Source: an uncultured Prevotellaceae bacterium (GTDB lineage Bacteria; Bacteroidota; Bacteroidia; Bacteroidales; Bacteroidaceae). From it: DNA of 37,705 nt. The notes below the pieces were generated by a model, which made no database searches, was not told the DNA's origin, and saw nothing but the letters and a program-made list of their open reading frames with translations. The stretch spans positions 1 through 37,705 of the forward strand of contig CADCET010000028.1 of assembly GCA_902800495.1 (NCBI GenBank), written 5' to 3'. Of this stretch, positions 28,060 to 36,939 are shown in pieces. The position numbers were made by a program, and so were the translations under genes. The first letter of the stretch is position 1. The number at the start of each line of letters is the position of its first letter.

Positions 28060-29553
28060 CTACAGAGTGACGCCATTCTTGAAGATGGATATTTCGCGGT
28101 AGTCGTTCTCTTCGTTGCGGGCTTTCTCGCCGCTGGCGACGGCCAGCACCTTGTCAATGAACTCAGGCACCAGTTCCTTCATCGTGCGCCCCTCGACCAG
28201 CTGTCCGGCTGAGAAGTCCACCCAGTTTGGCTTACGGGCTGCAAGGGTGGGGTTGGTAGCAATCTTCATCGTGGGAACGAAGGTACCAAACGGCGTGCCG
28301 CGACCTGTGGTGAAGAGTACCAAGTGACAGCCGCACGATGCCAGAGCCGTAGCTGCCACAAGGTCGTTGCCTGGTGCTGAGAGCAAGTTCAGTCCTGTGT
28401 TCTCAAGACGGTCGCCATACTCCATTACGCCGCTGACGGGTGCCTTGCCGCACTTCTGCGTACATCCCAGAGCCTTGTCCTCAAGGGTCGAGATGCCTCC
28501 GGCCTTGTTGCCAGGTGAGGGATTCTCGCCGACGGGTTCACCATGAGAGAGGAAGTACTCCTTGAAATTATTAATCATCGAGACGGTCTGCTGGAACAGT
28601 TGCTCGTTGCGGCAGCGGTTCATGAGGATAGTCTCTGCGCCAAACATTTCAGGCACCTCCGTCAGTACCGATGTGCCGCCCTGAGCTACCAACCAGTCGC
28701 TGAACTCGCCCACGAGCGGATTGGCCGTGATGCCGCTGAAACCGTCGGAGCCGCCACACTTCAGGCCAACGCGCAGCTTGGATACGGGCACCTCCTCGCG
28801 CTTGTCGTTCTTGGCAATGCCGTATAGTTCGCGCAGCACCTGCATGCCGGCTTCTACTTCGTCGCCGTCAACCTTCTGGGTCACCAGCAGACGGATGCGC
28901 GATTTGTCGTAGTCGCCCAGCATCGCCATAAAGTCGTCGGGCTGGTTGTTCTCGCAGCCTAAGCTCAGCACCAGCACACCGCCAGCATTGGGGTGCAGAC
29001 AGATGTCGCGCAGCACCTTGCGGGTGTTCTCGTGGTCGCCAGAGAGCTGCGAACAGCCGTAGTTATGATGCCACGCATAGACGCTGTCGATACCCTCGCA
29101 GCCTGTCTCCTTGCGAAGCTGTGTAGCCAGACGTTCAGCAATGCCATTGACACAGCCGACGGTAGGCACGATCCAAATCTCGTTGCGCACGCCGACATCG
29201 CCATTGGCACGCTTGTAGGCTTTGAACGTGCGACCCTCATTGGGAATGCTGAGTTCTTCGTTGACGGGTTCGTACTTGTATTCCAGTGTGCCGCTGAGGT
29301 TGGTCTTCAGGTTGTTCTCGTTCACCCAGTCGCCAGCCTTCATAGCCTGGCGAGCATGACCGATGGGATAACCATATTTAATAATGTTGTCGCCCTCCTG
29401 CACGTCTTTGATCAGCACCTTGTGACCAGCGGGCGTGTCCTGATTGAGGACGATGTCCTGACCGTCGACGCTGATGATCTCACCTTTTTTCTTTTCTACT
29501 AAACAGACTACGACAGAGTCTGCGGGATTAATTTTAAAAAATGTAGCTTGCAT
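28060..29553 (-). CDS. uxaA: Altronate dehydratase
   Basis: UxaA dehydrates D-altronate to 2-dehydro-3-deoxygluconate. The 497-residue protein has an N-terminal SAF-type domain (INPADSVVVCLVEKKKGE through KYGYPIGHARQAMKAGDWV, residues 8-80) and the long UxaA/GarD core, with YAWHHNYGCSQLSGDHENT, SLGCENNQPDD, LKCGGSDGFSGITANPLVG and TTGRGTPFGTFVPTMKIATN, including the cysteines and histidines expected for metal binding. It lies 26 bp behind the LacI-type gene with no promoter between, so the two are probably one transcript. Confidence 0.94.
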   Translation of the reverse strand: MQATFFKINPADSVVVCLVEKKKGEIISVDGQDIVLNQDTPAGHKVLIKDVQEGDNIIKYGYPIGHARQAMKAGDWVNENNLKTNLSGTLEYKYEPVNEELSIPNEGRTFKAYKRANGDVGVRNEIWIVPTVGCVNGIAERLATQLRKETGCEGIDSVYAWHHNYGCSQLSGDHENTRKVLRDICLHPNAGGVLVLSLGCENNQPDDFMAMLGDYDKSRIRLLVTQKVDGDEVEAGMQVLRELYGIAKNDKREEVPVSKLRVGLKCGGSDGFSGITANPLVGEFSDWLVAQGGTSVLTEVPEMFGAETILMNRCRNEQLFQQTVSMINNFKEYFLSHGEPVGENPSPGNKAGGISTLEDKALGCTQKCGKAPVSGVMEYGDRLENTGLNLLSAPGNDLVAATALASCGCHLVLFTTGRGTPFGTFVPTMKIATNPTLAARKPNWVDFSAGQLVEGRTMKELVPEFIDKVLAVASGEKARNEENDYREISIFKNGVTL

Positions 29554-29579
29554 AAGTTTGTATTTGTTTTAGTTGATGA

Positions 29580-30650
29580 TTATCCTCTGAAGGTACGGCG
29601 ATAAAAGTCCACATTTTCGCGCGTCAGCAGTTCGATGGGCATATAGTTGACAGGGTTCACCTTTTTCTTCAACACGATGGCCTCGAAGAGCGACTCGATG
29701 CAGGAGTAGCCCTGACGGTAGGCGTGCTGAGCAATGAGGAACGAGATGCTGCCCTCCTTGACGCACAGTTCGTTTTTTGGCACCATATCGTAGCCCATGA
29801 TCTGAATGTCACGGCGATTGGTGTGCAGCAGGAACTCACCCACAATGTGAGCCTTTGAGTTGAACGTGATGCAATGGTGAACCTGCGGATGTTCCTTAAA
29901 GAACTTCTCGAGTATCTTATTGTAATCCTCTGGTTTATCGTCTAATGAGAGATTGACTTCTGAAATCTTGACATCAGGAAAGTGGTCGCGCATATAATGA
30001 CGGAACCCCGTCTCGCGGTTCTCCTGCTGCTTCGATGCCACATTGCCGTCGCGCATCTGTTTCATCAGCATAATCTCTTTCTCCTTCGACGCGATGAGCA
30101 TCAGCATACGGGCTGCAAAATAGCCGCTTTGGAACGAGTCTTGTCCGTAGAACGACAGCGGTCGCAGGTCGGGCATATAGGAGTCGAGCAGGATGAATGG
30201 TATCTGCTGGTCGTGCAGATGGTCAGTAAACTGGCGCGTCAATTCCAGCTTTGACGGTACGATGATAACGCCGGCGGGGTGTTGCTTCTTACATTCGGCG
30301 GTAGCTTTCTCGAAAGTCTTCAGGTCAAACCTATTATAATATATGAACTCTACGGAGATGCCGAAGTCGCGGCGATGCTCACAGGCGGCTACACAACCCT
30401 CTTCAATCTCTTCCCAGTAAGCCTCCGACTCGTGCTTTGGCAGCAGGCAGTAGAAGGTGTAGCTTTTATTGTAGGCCAATGCTGAAGCATACATGTTGGG
30501 CTTATAGTCCAATTCCTCTAAAGCCTTGTTGACCTTGTCTAATGCTTTTTTCGACACGTTGGGACGATTGTGCAGCACGCGGTCGACGGTACCTGCCGAA
30601 ACGCCCGCCCGTTCTGCAATGTCCTTGATTCTTATATTCTCTTTTGCCAT
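29580..30650 (-). CDS. LacI-family transcriptional regulator of uronate genes (likely)
   Basis: A 356-residue regulator. ATG 30650 (MAKENIRIKDIAERAGVSAGTVDRVLHNRP) opens directly into a LacI helix-turn-helix and is preferred to an upstream start. A periplasmic-binding-protein-like sensor domain follows (GVIIVPSKLELTRQF, IMGYDMVPKNELCV). Its position, cotranscribed with uxaA and divergent from kdgK-eda, points to a uronate-pathway intermediate as effector; this is inference from position. The intergenic region with kdgK holds inverted ATTTGGTGG motifs that could be its operators. Confidence 0.88.
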   Translation of the reverse strand: MAKENIRIKDIAERAGVSAGTVDRVLHNRPNVSKKALDKVNKALEELDYKPNMYASALAYNKSYTFYCLLPKHESEAYWEEIEEGCVAACEHRRDFGISVEFIYYNRFDLKTFEKATAECKKQHPAGVIIVPSKLELTRQFTDHLHDQQIPFILLDSYMPDLRPLSFYGQDSFQSGYFAARMLMLIASKEKEIMLMKQMRDGNVASKQQENRETGFRHYMRDHFPDVKISEVNLSLDDKPEDYNKILEKFFKEHPQVHHCITFNSKAHIVGEFLLHTNRRDIQIMGYDMVPKNELCVKEGSISFLIAQHAYRQGYSCIESLFEAIVLKKKVNPVNYMPIELLTRENVDFYRRTFRG

Positions 30651-30671
30651 GATTCTTTGCTTAGAATGTTG

Positions 30672-30703
30672 CAAAGGTAAATAAAAACTTTTATACCACC
30701 AAA
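30672..30703 (-). promoter_or_regulatory. Promoter of the LacI-type gene and uxaA
   Basis: On the minus strand TTTG (30703-30700), a 20-bp spacer and TACCTTTG (30679-30672). The -33 is part of ATTTGGTGG, mirrored at the kdgK promoter. Confidence 0.8.
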
Positions 30704-30756
30704 TTTCTGCCTGACGAAATCGGTTACGAAAGTTTTTTTCGTGCTTTATTTGGTGG
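30696..30756. promoter_or_regulatory. Divergent control region with inverted ATTTGGTGG motifs
   Basis: CCACCAAAT (30696-30704) and ATTTGGTGG (30748-30756) are exact reverse complements placed symmetrically, each holding the -33 TTTG of one divergent promoter. Between them AATCGGTT (30718-30725) fits the AAnCGnTT core seen in LacI-family operators. The operator role is inferred. Confidence 0.6.
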
Positions 30757-30780
30757 ATTCAAAAAATCGTCGTATCTTTG
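30749..30780 (+). promoter_or_regulatory. Promoter of kdgK copy 2
   Basis: TTTG (30749-30752), a 20-bp spacer and TATCTTTG (30773-30780) match the consensus. The leader ends with ACTAAAACAAACAAGACA before the ATG, like those of uxaA and uxaB. Confidence 0.8.
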
Positions 30781-30831
30781 TGGTCGCAATTAGTAAAACA
30801 ATTAATCTATAGTACTAAAACAAACAAGACA

Positions 30832-31854
30832 ATGGCAAAAATCGTAACATTGGGCGAGATTATGCTCCGCCTGTCTCCGCAAGGAAACGACCGTTTTATC
30901 CAGAGTGAATCATTCCGCATCATCCCTGGTGGTGGTGAAGCAAATGTCGCTATCTCAGTAGCCAACTATGGCCATGAGGCTTACTTCGTATCGAAACTCC
31001 CAAAGCATGAGATTGGTCAGATTGCTGTGAACGCTCTGCGTCGCTATGGTGTGAACACACAGTTCATCGCCCGTGGTGGTGACCGCGTGGGTCTGTATTA
31101 TGCTGAGACGGGTGCCTCGATGCGTCCTTCAAAGGTGATTTATGACCGCGCTCACTCTTCTATTGCCGAGGCCGATCCTCAGGATTTCGACTTCGATGCT
31201 ATCATGGAGGGTGCCTCCTGGTTCCACTGGTCAGGCATCACACCTGCCATCAGCGACAAGGCTGCCGAGCTGACGAAGCTGGCTTGTGAGGCTGCTAAGC
31301 GTCACGGTGTGACCGTCTCTGTCGACCTGAACTTCCGCAAGAAGCTGTGGACATCTGAGAAGGCTATCAGCATCATGCGCCCCTTGATGCAGTATGTCGA
31401 CGTCTGCATTGGCAACGAGGAGGACGCTGAGCTTTGCTTAGGCTTCAAGCCCGACGCTGACGTTGAGGGTGGTCAGACTGACGCTGCCGGCTACGAGGGC
31501 ATCTTCAAGCAGATGATGCAAGAGTTCGGCTTCAAGTATGTCGTCTCTACGCTCCGTGAGTCGTTCAGCGCAACGTTCAACGGCTGGAAGGCCCTTATCT
31601 ACGACGGTAAGGAGTTCTATCAGTCAAAGCGTTACGAAATCAATCCTATCATCGACCGCGTTGGTGGTGGCGACTCTTTCTCTGGCGGCTTGATTCACGG
31701 TCTGCTAACAAAGGAGACGCAGGGTGAGGCCTTAGAGTTTGCCGTAGCAGCATCGGCTCTGAAGCACACCATTAATGGCGACTTCAACCTGGTGAGTGTT
31801 GACGAGGTTGAGAGTCTGGCTGGTGGTAATGCTAACGGTCGCGTGCAGAGATAA
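30832..31854 (+). CDS. kdgK: 2-dehydro-3-deoxygluconate (KDG) kinase, PfkB family, copy 2
   Basis: A PfkB kinase of 340 residues that phosphorylates KDG to KDPG. ATG 30832 (MAKIVTLGEIMLRLS) is chosen; an upstream in-frame GTG lies inside the promoter. The sugar-binding GGGEANVAISVA, LNFRKKLW and the catalytic DRVGGGDSFSGGLIHGL are present. It is followed by eda after a heptamer-repeat gap, and it has the full promoter and leader signature of the uronate cluster, so it is the likelier pathway-specific kinase of the two copies. Confidence 0.9.
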   Translation: MAKIVTLGEIMLRLSPQGNDRFIQSESFRIIPGGGEANVAISVANYGHEAYFVSKLPKHEIGQIAVNALRRYGVNTQFIARGGDRVGLYYAETGASMRPSKVIYDRAHSSIAEADPQDFDFDAIMEGASWFHWSGITPAISDKAAELTKLACEAAKRHGVTVSVDLNFRKKLWTSEKAISIMRPLMQYVDVCIGNEEDAELCLGFKPDADVEGGQTDAAGYEGIFKQMMQEFGFKYVVSTLRESFSATFNGWKALIYDGKEFYQSKRYEINPIIDRVGGGDSFSGGLIHGLLTKETQGEALEFAVAASALKHTINGDFNLVSVDEVESLAGGNANGRVQR

Positions 31855-31891
31855 TTGAACATTGAAGATTGAACATTGAAGATTGAACATT
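31854..31891 (+). repeat. Five alternating ATTGAAC/ATTGAAG heptamers before eda
   Basis: ATTGAAC, ATTGAAG, ATTGAAC, ATTGAAG and ATTGAAC follow each other exactly, starting on the last base of the kdgK stop codon. They run to the eda ATG at 31892 with only ATT between. They contain in-frame TTG codons that imitate an earlier start. Confidence 0.9.
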
Positions 31892-32560
31892 ATGGCAAAG
31901 TTTGATAAGATAGCTGTTCTAAAGAAGATTGGCGATACGGGTATGGTGCCCGTTTTCTACCACAAGGATCTTGAGACTTGTAAGAATGTGGTGAAGGCTT
32001 GCTACGAAGGTGGCGTTCGTGCCTTTGAGTTTACTAATCGTGGTGACTTCGCTCATGAGATTTTTGGCGAGTTGGTGAAGTGGGCCGATAAGGAGTGCCC
32101 TGAGCTGGCTCTGGGTATTGGTAGCGTGGTTGACGCTCCTACGGCTGCCCTCTACCTGCAGTTAGGTGCAAACTTCGTGGTTGGCCCGCTGTTCAATCCT
32201 GAGATTGCTCCCGTCTGCAACCGTCGTCTTGTGCCTTACTGCCCTGGATGCATGACCGTCAGCGAGATTGGCAAGGCCCAGGAGTTGGGTTGCGACCTGA
32301 CGAAGGTGTTCCCTGGCGACGTTGTTGGTCCTAACATGGTGAAGGGCCTGAAGGCTCCTATGCCTTGGTCGAAGATCATGGTCACGGGTGGTGTAGCTCC
32401 TGAGGAGGAGAACCTGACGAAATGGTTCAAGGCTGGCGTCTTCTGCGTTGGCATGGGCTCGAAGCTCTTCCCCTCTGACAAGGTGAAGGCCGGCGACTGG
32501 CAGTATGTGACCGATAAGTGCAAGGAGGCACTCGGTTATGTGGCTAAGGCGCGCGCTTAA
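31892..32560 (+). CDS. eda: KDPG aldolase (2-keto-3-deoxy-6-phosphogluconate aldolase)
   Basis: This aldolase splits KDPG into pyruvate and glyceraldehyde 3-phosphate, completing the pathway. The product has 222 residues. The start is ATG 31892 ([26 protein letters not shown]); a TTG three codons earlier is part of the repeat tract. [12 protein letters not shown] carries the active-site Glu, [12 protein letters not shown] the family's PG motif, and LTKVFPGD the Schiff-base lysine. The sensor-kinase gene begins inside its last codons (23-bp overlap). Confidence 0.93.
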   Translation: MAKFDKIAVLKKIGDTGMVPVFYHKDLETCKNVVKACYEGGVRAFEFTNRGDFAHEIFGELVKWADKECPELALGIGSVVDAPTAALYLQLGANFVVGPLFNPEIAPVCNRRLVPYCPGCMTVSEIGKAQELGCDLTKVFPGDVVGPNMVKGLKAPMPWSKIMVTGGVAPEEENLTKWFKAGVFCVGMGSKLFPSDKVKAGDWQYVTDKCKEALGYVAKARA

Positions 32561-35500
32561 GCTGCTGCTCGTCACAATTATTATTTCAGCTTGTTCACCC
32601 TCTGATAGGCAGCAGGTGGACAAGCTGAATTCTCTTTCGTACGCCTATCATTACCGTTGTCTTGACTCCATCCGCTATGTTGAGGACGATGCCGAGGGAC
32701 TGAACAACAAGGTTTTCCGGCATATCGCCAAGATGGAGTACGACAGCGCGGAATACTGTCTGAACCATATTTCTGAAATTACTGACAACCAGATAGAGTT
32801 GCTGGTTTGCTACGTCCAGCAGATGCGACTCTGCCAGCGCCGTTCGCGCAACAAAGACTTCTACGACTATCGCGAACGGGCAATGACCTGCTTGAAGCGC
32901 ATCAACGAGGAACGGTCGCTGCTCGACGAGCGCCAGCAGCGCCGTCTGCTCTACGCTGAGACGGAACTGGCCATCGTTACTTCCACCTATTATTATTATA
33001 TAGGACTGGAACAGCAGTCTGTCGACGCCCTGATGGCTATCAATCCTGATGAGGTGAAGAAGGACACGGCACAGTTCCTGAACTATCTCTACAACGTCGG
33101 AGCTGGCGGCATTCTGACCAAAGGCACGGCTACGGAGATATTCCAGCAGGAGATGGACTACCTGCTGCGCTGTTTCCAGATAGCCCAGCGCGACAACTAT
33201 CCTTACTTCATGGCCAACGCCCTACAGGCGATAGCTGAGCACCTGACGTCGCCACAGGCCGAAGACGAACTCCTTGACCGCGGACTGGCGATGGTGAACC
33301 CTGAGAGTCTGACAGACCGCTACGAGTTGGCCGTCTGGCTGGCTGAAGAGTCGCTGGCGCTGTTCGAGACGTTTGGCGATGTCTACCAAATAGCGGGTGC
33401 CTATCGAACGCTGGCCTCCTGTCATTGGGCAATGGGCAATGATGAAGCTACGCTCCACCATTTGGAACAGGCACTTGCCGATACGGTTATTTTCCAGGCG
33501 CCTGACCTCGTGGCGAGTATCTACGAGCGACTCAGCGTAGCCTACGCAGCCATCGACGACAAAGCGAGCAGCGACTATTATCGTAACCTCTATCTCGACC
33601 TGCACGAACAAACACGTCAGGACCGTCAGTTGGAGGCGCGAGCCGGACAGTTGGACCGTTCTGTGACGCAGTTAGACTGGATTCTGATGGCAACCGTTGC
33701 CGCTATCCTGCTGCTGATATTCCTGCTGTGGCTCTTCCGCTGGCTCAACCGTCGCCGTCCGACGGAGAATCCCCTGGCTGACGAACTCGAGGAACGTCGC
33801 GAACAGCTGACCGTCAGCCGCAGCCATATCAAAGAGGCTGAGCGTCGACATGCGGAGCAGCGAGCCAAAATCTCGTTAGTCAACAGTCTGTTGCCGCTCA
33901 TCGACCGCATGGTCTACACCATCAACCGCCAGGACGACAAGGAGTATGTGCGCGAGCTGACGGAGAAGATAGAGGCCGACAACGAACTGCTGACACAATG
34001 GATACAGTTGCGACAGGGACAGTTGACCCTGCATATCGAGAGCTTCGCCCTGCAACCGCTATTCGACATGATGGCCCGCAGTCAGAAGAGTTTCCAGATG
34101 AAAGGCATCACGCTACACGTCGAGCCCACACAGGCTGTGGTCAAGGCCGACCGCATCCTGACGCTCTTCATGCTGAACACGCTTGCCGACAACGCCCGCA
34201 AGTTCACCATCGAAGGACTGGTGTCCATCAGCGCCGCAGAGACCAAGGACTACGTCGAGGTGTCTGTCAGCGATACGGGCTGCGGTATGGACGAGAATCA
34301 GCTCGCGCACGTCTTCGACCACCAACTGACGACTCACGGCTTCGGACTGCTGAACTGTAAGGGCATCATCGAGAAGTATCGCAAGATGAGTCAGCTGTTC
34401 CGCGTCTGCACCCTTCAGGCTGAGAGCCAGCAGGGTAGGGGAAGCCGCTTCTTCTTCCGGCTGCCGCTTGGCAGGATAATGGGGCTCATAGGTCTTATAG
34501 GACACATAGGTCTCATAAGACTTATAGGTCTTATAGGACTCATAAGTCCCATTAGCCTACAGGCCCAGCCGCTGAACAAGGCTGCCGTCTATTCCGACTC
34601 GGCTTACTTCTCTAACATCAACGGCAACTTCGAGCTCACCCTGCTCTTTGCCGACTCCTGCTGCCGCTGCCTGAACGAACACTACCTGAAGCAGCATCCC
34701 CGTGGGAAAGCTTTGCTGACGGTTGCCGACGATGATGCTGTGACACCGCCTGAGATACAATGGCTGCACGACTCCGTACAGACGAACTACAACATGATTC
34801 TCGACATACGCAACGAGGCGGCTGTGGCCGCATTGGCCCTCCACCAGTGGGCACTCTATCAGTATAACAACCGCGCCTACAACCAGCTCTACAAGGAGCT
34901 GTCGGCCGATGCCACGCTGGCCGACTACTGCCGCACGATGCAGCAGACCAAGGAGAACCGCACCATTGCCGTCGTACTCTTGCTGATGGCCCTGTTAGCC
35001 GTACTGCCCGTCTGGTATTTCTACTACCTGCGACCGCGCTTCAACGCCCGCTTCAAGGCCGAGCGCACCAGTCGCGACGACCTCATGCTCTTAGACGACG
35101 AACAGCGGCGCGCCGACCTCGAACTGGCCAACCTCCACGTGTCGAACGCCGTGCTCGACAACTGCCTGTCGACCCTGAAGCACGAGACGATGTACTACCC
35201 CTCGCGCATCCGTCAGCTCATTGAGCAGAACGATATGGAGGCCGCACGCGAGGTGGTCGACTACTATCGCGAACTCTATAACATGCTGAGCCTGCAGGCG
35301 ATGAATCAAGTGGAGCGCGTCAAGCTGCACCTGCACCCCTGCACCCTCTACGGTCAGACCGTTCTTGGCGACGAGAATCTGCTCGGCTATCTCTTCGAAC
35401 TCCTCAAGTCGCCAGACGTCAAAGCCAAGAAACTCAGCGACAAGTATGTCGAGTACACCATATCGCTCACCTCGCGACCCACCACATACACCTCGTACAT

Positions 35501-35639
35501 CATCCGCCAGATTGTACGCGACCACGGCGAAGCCACCAACCGCCGCGCCTGCAGCGTCCGCGAGGAGCACGACGACGACATCATAAAAATTATCATTTTA
35601 TTACCTGCTTATGGAAAACTTCAAAGTAATCATAGTTGA
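32538..35639 (+). CDS. Two-module sensor histidine kinase (DUF5112/DUF5113-like)
   Basis: A 1033-residue membrane kinase. Module 1: lipoprotein-type signal (IISAC, Cys19), a helical TPR-like sensor (about 30-375), a membrane helix at 381-403, then a cytoplasmic region. This has an intact HATPase with N-box N552, G1 box DTGCGM at 579-584 and G2 HGFG at 600-603. Where the H-box should be there is [12 protein letters not shown], without His. Module 2: a repeat-made hydrophobic segment (648-676) like a signal peptide, a predicted periplasmic part (677-808), a membrane helix (809-831), then [12 protein letters not shown] with candidate phosphoacceptor H882 and a degenerate ATPase lacking G boxes. 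ATG 32538 lies within eda. The response regulator overlaps its 3' end by 29 bp. The domain names are from memory. Confidence 0.8.
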   Translation: MWLRRALKLLLVTIIISACSPSDRQQVDKLNSLSYAYHYRCLDSIRYVEDDAEGLNNKVFRHIAKMEYDSAEYCLNHISEITDNQIELLVCYVQQMRLCQRRSRNKDFYDYRERAMTCLKRINEERSLLDERQQRRLLYAETELAIVTSTYYYYIGLEQQSVDALMAINPDEVKKDTAQFLNYLYNVGAGGILTKGTATEIFQQEMDYLLRCFQIAQRDNYPYFMANALQAIAEHLTSPQAEDELLDRGLAMVNPESLTDRYELAVWLAEESLALFETFGDVYQIAGAYRTLASCHWAMGNDEATLHHLEQALADTVIFQAPDLVASIYERLSVAYAAIDDKASSDYYRNLYLDLHEQTRQDRQLEARAGQLDRSVTQLDWILMATVAAILLLIFLLWLFRWLNRRRPTENPLADELEERREQLTVSRSHIKEAERRHAEQRAKISLVNSLLPLIDRMVYTINRQDDKEYVRELTEKIEADNELLTQWIQLRQGQLTLHIESFALQPLFDMMARSQKSFQMKGITLHVEPTQAVVKADRILTLFMLNTLADNARKFTIEGLVSISAAETKDYVEVSVSDTGCGMDENQLAHVFDHQLTTHGFGLLNCKGIIEKYRKMSQLFRVCTLQAESQQGRGSRFFFRLPLGRIMGLIGLIGHIGLIRLIGLIGLISPISLQAQPLNKAAVYSDSAYFSNINGNFELTLLFADSCCRCLNEHYLKQHPRGKALLTVADDDAVTPPEIQWLHDSVQTNYNMILDIRNEAAVAALALHQWALYQYNNRAYNQLYKELSADATLADYCRTMQQTKENRTIAVVLLLMALLAVLPVWYFYYLRPRFNARFKAERTSRDDLMLLDDEQRRADLELANLHVSNAVLDNCLSTLKHETMYYPSRIRQLIEQNDMEAAREVVDYYRELYNMLSLQAMNQVERVKLHLHPCTLYGQTVLGDENLLGYLFELLKSPDVKAKKLSDKYVEYTISLTSRPTTYTSYIIRQIVRDHGEATNRRACSVREEHDDDIIKIIILLPAYGKLQSNHS
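34485..34547 (+). repeat. Seven 9-bp tandem repeats within the kinase gene
   Basis: Variants of CTCATAGGT/CTTATAGGA repeat in exact 9-bp steps, with a degenerate eighth unit to 34556. Each unit encodes L-I-G or a close variant (HIG, LIR, LIS), giving a hydrophobic segment. The unit length keeps the reading frame. An in-frame ATG at 34479 immediately precedes the tract. Confidence 0.9.
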
Positions 35640-36330
35640 GGACGTGCCCCTGGAAATGAAGGGTACGTTAGGCATCATCCGTACTGACATTCCCGAGGCC
35701 GAAGTCATCGGGACGGCAACCAACGAGATAGAGTACTGGCGTGTGCTGAAGCAGCAACTGCCCGACCTCGTACTGCTCGACCTCGGACTGGGTGGCTCAA
35801 CCACCATCGGCGTCGAACTGTGCCGCTCCACAAAGGAGATGCACCCAGGCGTAAAAGTGCTCATCTTCACGGGCGAGATACTTAACGAGAAACTCTGGGT
35901 CGACGTGCTCGATGCTGGAGCTGACGGTATCATCCTGAAGACGGGTGAACTGCTGACGCGCCACGATGTGCAGGCCGTTATGGACGGCAAGCAGCTAGTG
36001 TTCAACGAGCCCATCCTGCGCAAGATCGTCGAGCGCTTCAAACGAGCCGTCGGCGCGCAGTTAGCCAAGCAGGAGGCACTTATCAACTACGAGATTGACG
36101 AGTACGACGAGCGTTTCCTGCGCCATCTGGCCCTCGGCTACACCAAAGAGCAGATTACGGGCCTGCGCGGTATGCCCTTCGGCGTGAAGAGCTTAGAGAA
36201 ACGACAGGTGGAACTGATGAAGAAACTCTTCCCTGAAGGCACGTCGGGCGTCAACGCCACACGCCTCGTTGTACGGGCATTAGAGTTGCAGATTCTCGAC
36301 ATCGAAAACCTCGAAGCCGATGAAGACTAA
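35611..36330 (+). CDS. Response regulator with receiver and NarL/LuxR-type output domain
   Basis: A 239-residue response regulator, partner of the overlapping kinase. The receiver has the acidic pair E10-D11, phosphoacceptor D57 (LVLLDLGLGG), T87 (LIFTGE) and K110 (GIILKTGE), all canonical. The C-terminal part (about 165-225) resembles a NarL-type helix-turn-helix (HLALGYTKEQITGLRGM, VKSLEKRQVELMKKLF) but is divergent, so DNA binding is likely rather than certain. It overlaps the kinase end by 29 bp and the next gene by 11 bp. Its targets are unknown; the position behind eda suggests a carbon-source link. Confidence 0.88.
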   Translation: MENFKVIIVEDVPLEMKGTLGIIRTDIPEAEVIGTATNEIEYWRVLKQQLPDLVLLDLGLGGSTTIGVELCRSTKEMHPGVKVLIFTGEILNEKLWVDVLDAGADGIILKTGELLTRHDVQAVMDGKQLVFNEPILRKIVERFKRAVGAQLAKQEALINYEIDEYDERFLRHLALGYTKEQITGLRGMPFGVKSLEKRQVELMKKLFPEGTSGVNATRLVVRALELQILDIENLEADED

Positions 36331-36904
36331 GCAGGTGCTGACGTGGCTCACCATCGTCGCCGCAATGGCCTGCCTCGTGCTTGTGCTCACGTCGTGGCTG
36401 CTGTCGGCCATGATGGTCGGAGGGGTGCGCTCACTGCTCTCCTCCGAAGGCATACGCTGGTTCTTCGGCAGTTTTGCCGACGTGCTCGCCACCCCCTGCC
36501 TCGTATGGCTCCTGCTGCTCGCCATGAGCGGTGGATGCCTGTGGCGCAGCCGTCTGATGCTGGGGCCGCAGACCTTCCGCGATAAGACCGCCTTGCGCAC
36601 CACCGTCGCCGTCCTGTTGGTCTACATCGTCATTGTCCTGCTGCTGACGGTCGTCCCTCACGCCATCCTCCTGTCGGCCACAGGGCGTCTGCTTTCGTCG
36701 CCGTTCAGCCGTGCCGTCATCCCCATCGTCGCCTTCGGCATCCTCCTCGTATCCTCCGTTTATGGTCGCATGTCAGGCCATTTAAGTTCACTCTCTGCCG
36801 TCTTCGATGCCATGTCTTACGGCGTCAGCCGCTGTGCTCCGCTCTTTGTCCTCTACGTCGTCCTCGTCCAGCTCTACGCCTCCCTCCGCTTCGTTTTCCT
36901 GTGA
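36320..36904 (+). CDS. Membrane protein, possibly related to the N-terminus of AbgT-type transporters
   Basis: A 194-residue protein with about five hydrophobic helices (residues 8-35, 52-75, 91-113, 122-143 and 170-193). The stretch LLSSEGIRWFFGSFADVL followed by a hydrophobic helix recalls AbgT (aminobenzoyl-glutamate) family sequences, but it is much shorter than the roughly 500 residues of a transporter, so transport is doubtful. It overlaps the response-regulator gene by 11 bp, so it belongs to the kinase operon. It may be an accessory or target of the two-component system; I cannot assign a function. Confidence 0.6.
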   Translation: MKTKQVLTWLTIVAAMACLVLVLTSWLLSAMMVGGVRSLLSSEGIRWFFGSFADVLATPCLVWLLLLAMSGGCLWRSRLMLGPQTFRDKTALRTTVAVLLVYIVIVLLLTVVPHAILLSATGRLLSSPFSRAVIPIVAFGILLVSSVYGRMSGHLSSLSAVFDAMSYGVSRCAPLFVLYVVLVQLYASLRFVFL

Positions 36905-36939
36905 CGCGACGACTCATTCGCGTTTGTCAAAAAAAACAT

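Noticed and set aside
30778-30831. Upstream GTG start for kdgK copy 2
   Set aside because: It overlaps the -7 promoter element; ATG 30832 begins the conserved N-terminus.
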